NCBI GenBank assembly: GCA_021818905.1
Contig: JAKASS010000012.1
Coordinates: 1 to 26,512 of the forward strand
DNA: 26,512 nt
DNA from: Nanobdellota archaeon
Lineage (GTDB): Archaea; Nanobdellota; Nanobdellia; Parvarchaeales; Parvarchaeaceae
Reading direction: 5' to 3'
The notes under the pieces were generated by a model. The model made no database searches. It saw only the letters and a program-made list of their open reading frames with translations, and was not told the DNA's origin. Every line of letters starts with the position of its first letter. The stretch's first letter is position 1. The position numbers and the translations under genes were made by a program. Of this stretch, positions 22,240-26,512 are shown piece by piece.

Positions 22240-23730
22240 CTATCTGTCGTTAGAATTGTCTAGTTTTCTCCTCAGTTCTTCATTCTCTCTTTTCAGCCTT
22301 TCGACTTCGCTTTCAGTTTCTGACTCGTCTTTTTCCAACTTTTTGATTTCTGCCCGTTCAACGCGCTCTAACTTTTCTTCCTTTCTTTCGGTTTCCGTGA
22401 CTTTATTCTCGGTTTGTTTAAGGTGTTCTATCTCTTCTCTTAAGTTTTTAAGTTCCTGGACCAACTCGCCGGCTGGAGGAGTAGCTTTTTTAGCCGACTT
22501 TCTCGAGGATAAAAACAAGAATGCTACGATTGCCGCGGCTGCTGCTATCCCTACATAAACATAAAGCCATGGAAATGGACTAGATGAGGAAGCCACCGTA
22601 GGCGGTGGGGTCTTTACTACATTTTCTAAGGCGGAGATGTAAGCCAAGCTGCAGACCGGCGCAGCATTTTTTATCACTATGCATATATCTGCTGTAAGTA
22701 TGTTTGCCGCGCCCAGAGCCGTTTCTCCAAATGAATCTTTTGAAGGGGTCTGCAATGAAGCAGTCATATTGCTTTGGGAGGTAAACGCACCAAGGTCACC
22801 AAAAACTATATTTGGATTAAGGGTCGCCCCATCAAAGACATATTGGTTGTTCACATCAAAAAATGGCACCCCGTATGCAGGATAATCCGGAAAATTGGTT
22901 ATTCCAAAGCCCGCAGTCGCTGGCCCAGTGAAATTACTCGGTAGGTAAGAGGATAACGCCGCGGAGTTGACAAAGTAAGAACTGCCGGCTTGGTCAAAAG
23001 ATAAAAAGTTTATGTAAGGCGAAGAATAGTGATCGCCGATAAAGAATCCTGTGGGTTGTCTATCGCCACCCGGCGCAGCCGGGCCGCTGTTCCCTATTAT
23101 AGCAGGCAACGCCATCGCAGATGCGAATGTCGAAGCAGAAAAATTAAAAGTGAATGTCGGTATATTGCCGTCATTCGTAGCGGATCTATCGTAGAATAAT
23201 TCTGTAAAGTTTCCGAATCGGCTCAATGCGATTGCCATCACGTATCTTTCCTGGGCACAGTATGGGCAGCCCTGTGCGCCCACGTACACCATTGTCGGTT
23301 TGCCGTTTTCAGTTAAACTGCCTGCAGCTGAATTAACTGGTATTGGGACTAAGTCATAATTGTTGTCCGGCATCACTAATACGTAGTATCCAGGTGTTGG
23401 CCCCGCCGTCGAGGTAGCCGCCGCGGCTGCAATATAGGTCAGCTTTCCAGCCAGCTGTTCTTGGCCTACTGCGGCCAGCTGGGAAGAAAGATTGGACAAA
23501 CTTGGTATAAAACTAGCGTTCATTTCGGTTCCTATCGGACCCAAGAAAAATTGCGAAGAGTTAACCGTTGTATTAGAAGATGCGCCGAAAAACAAAGGAT
23601 TTTCCTGTGCGCTATTTATCAAAACCGGGTTGCTTCCTGCGGATATAATAAAAAAAAGAGCTGCTAATAATATGGCTGCAAAAGCAAATGAGACTAAAAC
23701 TTCTCGTTCCTTATCCATAATAAATATCAT
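22240..23730 (-). CDS. DUF929-like thioredoxin-fold membrane protein with coiled-coil tail
   Basis: 496 residues. Residues 11-31 are a membrane anchor. The extracytoplasmic domain contains KPTMVYVGAQGCPYCAQERY with a CPYC pair (155-158) as in thioredoxin-fold DUF929 proteins. Further along are GITNFPDYPAYGVPFFDVNN and two more cysteines (DICIVIKNAAPVC). A second membrane helix (about 388-412) is followed by a charged coiled coil to the end. The N-terminal anchor and second helix leave the redox domain outside and the coiled coil inside. A disulfide-handling role is likely from the CxxC motif; the coiled coil suggests oligomerisation or a cytoplasmic partner. A TATA box 25 bases upstream supports the start MIFIMDK. 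Confidence 0.75.
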   Translation of the reverse strand: MIFIMDKEREVLVSFAFAAILLAALFFIISAGSNPVLINSAQENPLFFGASSNTTVNSSQFFLGPIGTEMNASFIPSLSNLSSQLAAVGQEQLAGKLTYIAAAAATSTAGPTPGYYVLVMPDNNYDLVPIPVNSAAGSLTENGKPTMVYVGAQGCPYCAQERYVMAIALSRFGNFTELFYDRSATNDGNIPTFTFNFSASTFASAMALPAIIGNSGPAAPGGDRQPTGFFIGDHYSSPYINFLSFDQAGSSYFVNSAALSSYLPSNFTGPATAGFGITNFPDYPAYGVPFFDVNNQYVFDGATLNPNIVFGDLGAFTSQSNMTASLQTPSKDSFGETALGAANILTADICIVIKNAAPVCSLAYISALENVVKTPPPTVASSSSPFPWLYVYVGIAAAAAIVAFLFLSSRKSAKKATPPAGELVQELKNLREEIEHLKQTENKVTETERKEEKLERVERAEIKKLEKDESETESEVERLKRENEELRRKLDNSNDR

Positions 23731-23750
23731 AAAGATATTGCATTTGTCTC

Positions 23751-23758
23751 TTTAAATA
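23751..23758 (-). promoter_or_regulatory. TATA box of the DUF929-like gene
   Basis: The minus strand reads TATTTAAA, about 25 bases before the ATG at 23,730. The remaining 100 bases up to 23,857 show no gene. Confidence 0.55.
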
Positions 23759-23857
23759 GGTTAGCCAAGCTCTTACGCGTGTGCAAAATTTAGCCCGCAG
23801 ATTAAACTTTTAAGTTAAGCCAGAAAAAGAAGACACGGGGTGCTTAAAAAATACAAT

Positions 23858-24265
23858 TTAGCTCTGATTGTAGAGATAAGAACCACTAGTTGTACCAATA
23901 GATGCTCCCGCAGTATTATAGAAATCGGCAGTTATCTTTAAACGGTCACCAACATAGTTTTCGAGTCCTGGGCAGGAAATTACTTCTGGCGTTCCAACGA
24001 TGCTGGTGTTCACGCTACAAATTTGTGTATCACCGTAATTTACATTTAAGTTTACTTGACAGATGGTTGCCGGCGGAATAATTGATAGGGTCGTCACAAC
24101 ATAGCCATAACCGATTATTTGGTTACCAATGCAACTTAATTCAACACCCGGTTGTTTAGGATTGAACACAAAAAATAATATTATTGTAATAGCAATAGCT
24201 ATAATTACAAGTACTATCGCCCACTTATATTTATTGTTGTTAAAAAATCTGAATTCTCTTTTCAT
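23858..24265 (-). CDS. Small membrane-anchored extracellular protein, unknown
   Basis: 135 residues. A short basic N-terminus (MKREFRFFNNNKYK) precedes one membrane helix (about 15-34, WAIVLVIIAIAITIILFFVF). The outer part is beta-rich with paired cysteines (LSCIGN, TICQVN, QICSVN, ISCPGL), likely disulfides, and several NxS/T-type sites. No family recognised; an immunoglobulin-like or pilus-accessory domain is possible. It is coupled to the upstream gene by an ATGA overlap. Confidence 0.6.
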   Translation of the reverse strand: MKREFRFFNNNKYKWAIVLVIIAIAITIILFFVFNPKQPGVELSCIGNQIIGYGYVVTTLSIIPPATICQVNLNVNYGDTQICSVNTSIVGTPEVISCPGLENYVGDRLKITADFYNTAGASIGTTSGSYLYNQS

Positions 24266-24585
24266 AAAGCGAATATAATCTCAATTAAGTATAACGATGT
24301 GGTAAGTATTAATATGGATAAGACCACCCAATTTGCGACTTTAAATGCTTCTTTGAAACCATTGTTAAGTTTTTTACTGTTTGGATAAGAGAGACAACAT
24401 AAACCGATTAAGAGAGTTATAAACCACCCAACTCCAGCAACTATTGATATCTCTCTAAATAAAGTAAAATTAAAAAAAGTTTTATTTATAGTTATCGGAC
24501 CGAAAATGTTTGGAAGACTAACCCAGTATACACTCAATAAAACCCCAATCGCAATTAACTTTAATTCGATGTCTTTTTTTAACAT
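24262..24585 (-). CDS. Small three-helix membrane protein, unknown
   Basis: 107 residues with three hydrophobic segments (about 9-30, 47-67 and 86-106) and few charged residues. I recognise no family. The TATA box about 27 bases upstream and the 4-base overlap with the next gene show a two-gene operon, so the pair probably acts together in the envelope. Confidence 0.6.
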   Translation of the reverse strand: MLKKDIELKLIAIGVLLSVYWVSLPNIFGPITINKTFFNFTLFREISIVAGVGWFITLLIGLCCLSYPNSKKLNNGFKEAFKVANWVVLSILILTTSLYLIEIIFAL

Positions 24586-24609
24586 ACTACCTTATTTAGG
24601 TAACTAACC

Positions 24610-24617
24610 TTTATACG
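24610..24617 (-). promoter_or_regulatory. TATA box of the two-gene membrane operon
   Basis: The minus strand reads CGTATAAA, about 27 bases before the ATG at 24,585. Confidence 0.5.
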
Positions 24618-24730
24618 CATGTGCATAAGTGCTTTATAGAATCGCTGCTTCTGCAAGGATATGGCGTCTAATACCGCTAAAAACAGGGTAGAAAGGAGTG
24701 GGGGCAATCCTTACAACAAGGTGATTATCC

Positions 24731-25500
24731 ATGGTGAAAGACTGTCGCCTCCAGAAATGTGAAGCAGTGATAGGTAATATAGTCGACTGGAAGCCAAAGG
24801 AGCACCATGCGCTGCTTTCAATGGACGAAGACGAGTCCGGGGGGCCTTTCCTTTATTCGGACGAGCTTATCACAAAGATAAGCTTCTTGAGGTCCATGTC
24901 CTGTGATAAGCTCATCCCCACTGAAGCTTTGACAAGAAGGCTTTACGGCAGCTCTCCGAACCATACCACGATAAGCAGGAGGCTTTACCGCCTTGATGTG
25001 AAATGGATCATCGACAAGAAACGCAGGAAAGGAAGGCTCTTGGCGATAGACGCCACGGGGATGTCCGTCTGCCGTACTGGAAGCTATAGGCATTCAAAGT
25101 ACGGGGGAACGCCTAGATTCTGCAAACTACATGCTTTGGTCGACCTTGATGCCAAAGAGATCGTGGACTTAAGGGTCACCACAGACCGCTGTCATGACAA
25201 TAGGGAGTTCCTTGCCATTGTCAGGGAAGCCGCGAAAAGAGGGGACACCGTCTACGCCGACGGAGCTTATGATTCAAAGGAGAACTTTGACTATCTCTCA
25301 AGGAACGGCATCAGAAGCGGCATAAAGATAAGGAGGAACTTCTCCACTAAGGCTGGGGGGAGCTACGCCAGGCAGAAAGCCGTGATGGAGCAGTTCGGGA
25401 TATCGACTGTGCGTCTCAAGGGAAGGGCCCATTTCCTGCCTACCGAAGGGGTCGTCTTCGACAAGATAGGATACTACCAGCAAAAATGGAAGGATAAGAT
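24731..25500 (+). pseudogene. IS5-type transposase, 3' truncated
   Basis: The frame stays open from ATG 24,731 to 25,864, but only the part to about 25,500 is transposase. It has the first catalytic Asp (LLAIDATGM), RHSKYGGTPRFCKLHALVDL typical of the IS5 family, and the second Asp (VYADGAYDS). It reaches KWKDKI, then reads antisense through the IS110-type gene, so the catalytic Glu region is lost. It cannot encode a working DDE enzyme. GC content is visibly higher than in neighbouring host genes, consistent with foreign origin. The upstream 24,640-24,730 probably belongs to the element's 5' end. Confidence 0.8.
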
Positions 25501-26239
25501 AAATCCTGGGCACGAGCCCGGCATACGCCTCAAGATGCGCGCAGTCCTTGAACCTGGAGATCTCGCCGATCTCTGCGGCGATGGCAAGGGCGGAGTAAGG
25601 TCCTATCCCGGGTATGGTATCGATAAGTTCTGCGTATCTGAAGGCTTTCTTTTCCTTTTCTATGCTCGCATCAAGTTCCTTTATCCTCTTGCTTACGTCT
25701 TCCAGTCCAAAAGCCATCACCGAAGTGAAGACGTTCGACTTGAGGAGCTCCACGTCCGTCCTGGAAAACGTCTTCGCCGAAAGTCCGTGGGAGAACGTCT
25801 TGTATCTCAGTCTGTTTTTGAGTGCGGTGGCTTCTTCCACAAGCGAAACCCTGTCGCGGCATAATCCGCGCAGTTCCCTTATTCGTTTTGGAGGAACGTA
25901 GGAGCCGGGCAGGAATCCCGCTTTGTAAAGAGAAAGCAGCGTATGTGCGTCTATTTTGTCCGTCTTCTTCGCGGATTCGGCTATCAGCCTTACCTTATAG
26001 GGATAAGCCGCCACGACTTTCCCGTAATTCTCTATCATGTCAAGTATCCCGTTGAAGCAAGATGAGGTCTCGATGATCATCGTATCCCCATTCGTCAGGA
26101 ATCTGCCAAATCCTTCCTTCGAGGTCTCCGTGTATCCCTCTTTTATTATTTTTCCATGTTCTTCCACCACTACATAGCTCTGCCTCTTTCCCGTGTCTAT
26201 CGACACTACCCTCCCTGCCGTCTTTTCCGTTTCTCCCAT
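25501..26239 (-). pseudogene. IS110-type transposase, 3' truncated
   Basis: The frame runs from ATG 26,239 to 25,298; the real IS110 part ends near 25,501. The N-terminal RuvC-like DEDD domain is visible (VSIDTGKRQSYV, MIIETSSC, KTDKIDAHTL). The C-terminal Tnp_20 domain begins (LIDTIPGIGPYSALAIAAEI) but breaks off after AYAGLVPR, before the catalytic serine (SG) region. The last 67 residues are antisense IS5 sequence. The enzyme is presumably dead. IS110 elements recombine with the help of a bridge RNA encoded next to the transposase. Confidence 0.82.
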
Positions 26240-26254
26240 ATTCCTTTTGCCTCC

Positions 26255-26287
26255 GAAAGCGGCGACCTTCGGCTTGTCGTCGCTTTC
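26255..26287. repeat. Hairpin in the 5' flank of the IS110-type gene
   Basis: GAAAGCGGCGAC (26,255-26,266) and GTCGTCGCTTTC (26,276-26,287) pair at 12 of 12 positions, counting one G-U, with loop CTTCGGCTT. It lies 16 bases upstream of the IS110-type ATG, where a bridge RNA would be encoded. It could be a remnant of that RNA; this is inference. Confidence 0.5.
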
Positions 26288-26312
26288 CGTAAACTATTTC
26301 CGTAAACTATTT
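26287..26312. repeat. Tandem 13-bp duplication
   Basis: CCGTAAACTATTT occurs twice in immediate succession. It sits between the IS110-type 5' flank and the IS5-type 3' fragment, so it may mark the junction of the two elements. Confidence 0.65.
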
Positions 26313-26512
26313 ATTCTCTCTCTTTATTATGGCTCTGTAGAAATCCTATGATAATAATATAAGCAAGCTGTATGAATCGCCGGATGTCGTAGACCACATC
26401 GATCACCTTCACCTCCTTCAGCTTGTTCAGATGCAACCTGCTGCTTAAGGTGGAGCCGAACTTCCTCTTCTCCACGGAGTTGACAGTCTCCACGATGCTT
26501 CGTTTATGGTAC
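26311..26512 (-). pseudogene. 3' end of an IS5-type transposase, runs off the window
   Basis: Reading from the right edge the frame gives YHKRSIVETVNSVEKRKFGS and then DVVYDIRRFIQ, ending at 26,311. SIVETVNSVEKRKFG carries the third catalytic residue (Glu) of a DDE transposase and resembles the C-terminal block of IS5-type enzymes. The 5' part lies outside the window, so whether the gene is intact there is unknown. It is on the opposite strand to the truncated IS5-type gene at 24,731, which lacks exactly this portion. Confidence 0.6.

Noticed and set aside
25298-25500. Last 67 residues of the 313-residue IS110-type ORF as protein
   Set aside because: They are antisense to IS5-type coding sequence and carry no IS110 serine motif.
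25501-25864. C-terminal third of the 377-residue IS5-type ORF as protein
   Set aside because: It is antisense to the conserved IS110 domain and has no IS5 motifs.
1-26512. CRISPR array or cas genes
   Set aside because: No regularly spaced repeats and no Cas-like proteins were seen.

Overview
The window reads as chromosomal DNA of an archaeon, most likely a small-genome DPANN lineage of the Micrarchaeota/ARMAN kind (inference). Archaeal markers are ribosomal protein eS17, an archaeal/eukaryotic-type prolyl-tRNA synthetase, an archaeal-type leucyl-tRNA synthetase, a Trm5-like tRNA methyltransferase and both replication factor C subunits. Most genes that start a transcription unit have a TATA box of the TTTAAATA type about 24-28 bases before the start codon and no Shine-Dalgarno site, which indicates largely leaderless transcripts. 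Gene density is high, with several 4-base stop/start overlaps.

Bases 1-10,640 are an accessory, defence-rich region. Its first block holds a 46-residue ribbon-helix-helix protein, a divergent 5-methylcytosine methyltransferase, and a convergent operon of a 45-residue zinc ribbon, a Vsr mismatch endonuclease and a MutH/Sau3AI-type nuclease. Next come an internally deleted ISH3-type element and a tRNA-Arg(UCU) gene without its 5' acceptor strand. Then follow a membrane-anchored M23-fold-like protein, a decayed stretch, and a coiled-coil DUF2130/RmuC-like putative nuclease. That gene is convergent with a second restriction-modification operon (45-residue unknown protein, SPPY-type DNA methyltransferase, TdeIII-like endonuclease). 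A long ISH3-type transposase locus closes the region 7 bases from a tRNA-Thr gene. Each restriction operon starts with a tiny gene and faces an ISH3-type copy across 73-77 bases carrying two AT-rich palindromes about 45 bases apart.

Bases 10,640-22,180 are the conserved core: tRNA-Thr(GGU), eS17, a PRC-barrel protein, ProS with a small methyltransferase, an ABC exporter pair divergent from ProS that seems to share one TATA box with it, LeuS followed by the Trm5-like gene, and a four-gene operon of winged-helix protein, KaiC-like ATPase, RfcS and RfcL. Translation and replication are thus both represented.

Bases 22,240-24,585 encode cell-envelope proteins: a DUF929-like thioredoxin-fold protein with a cytoplasmic coiled coil, and two small membrane proteins. 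The right end (24,640-26,512) is a GC-richer graveyard of insertion sequences. A truncated IS5-type and a truncated IS110-type transposase meet tail to tail near 25,500, and an inverted IS5-type 3' fragment runs off the edge. I saw no CRISPR array, rRNA gene or prophage module.
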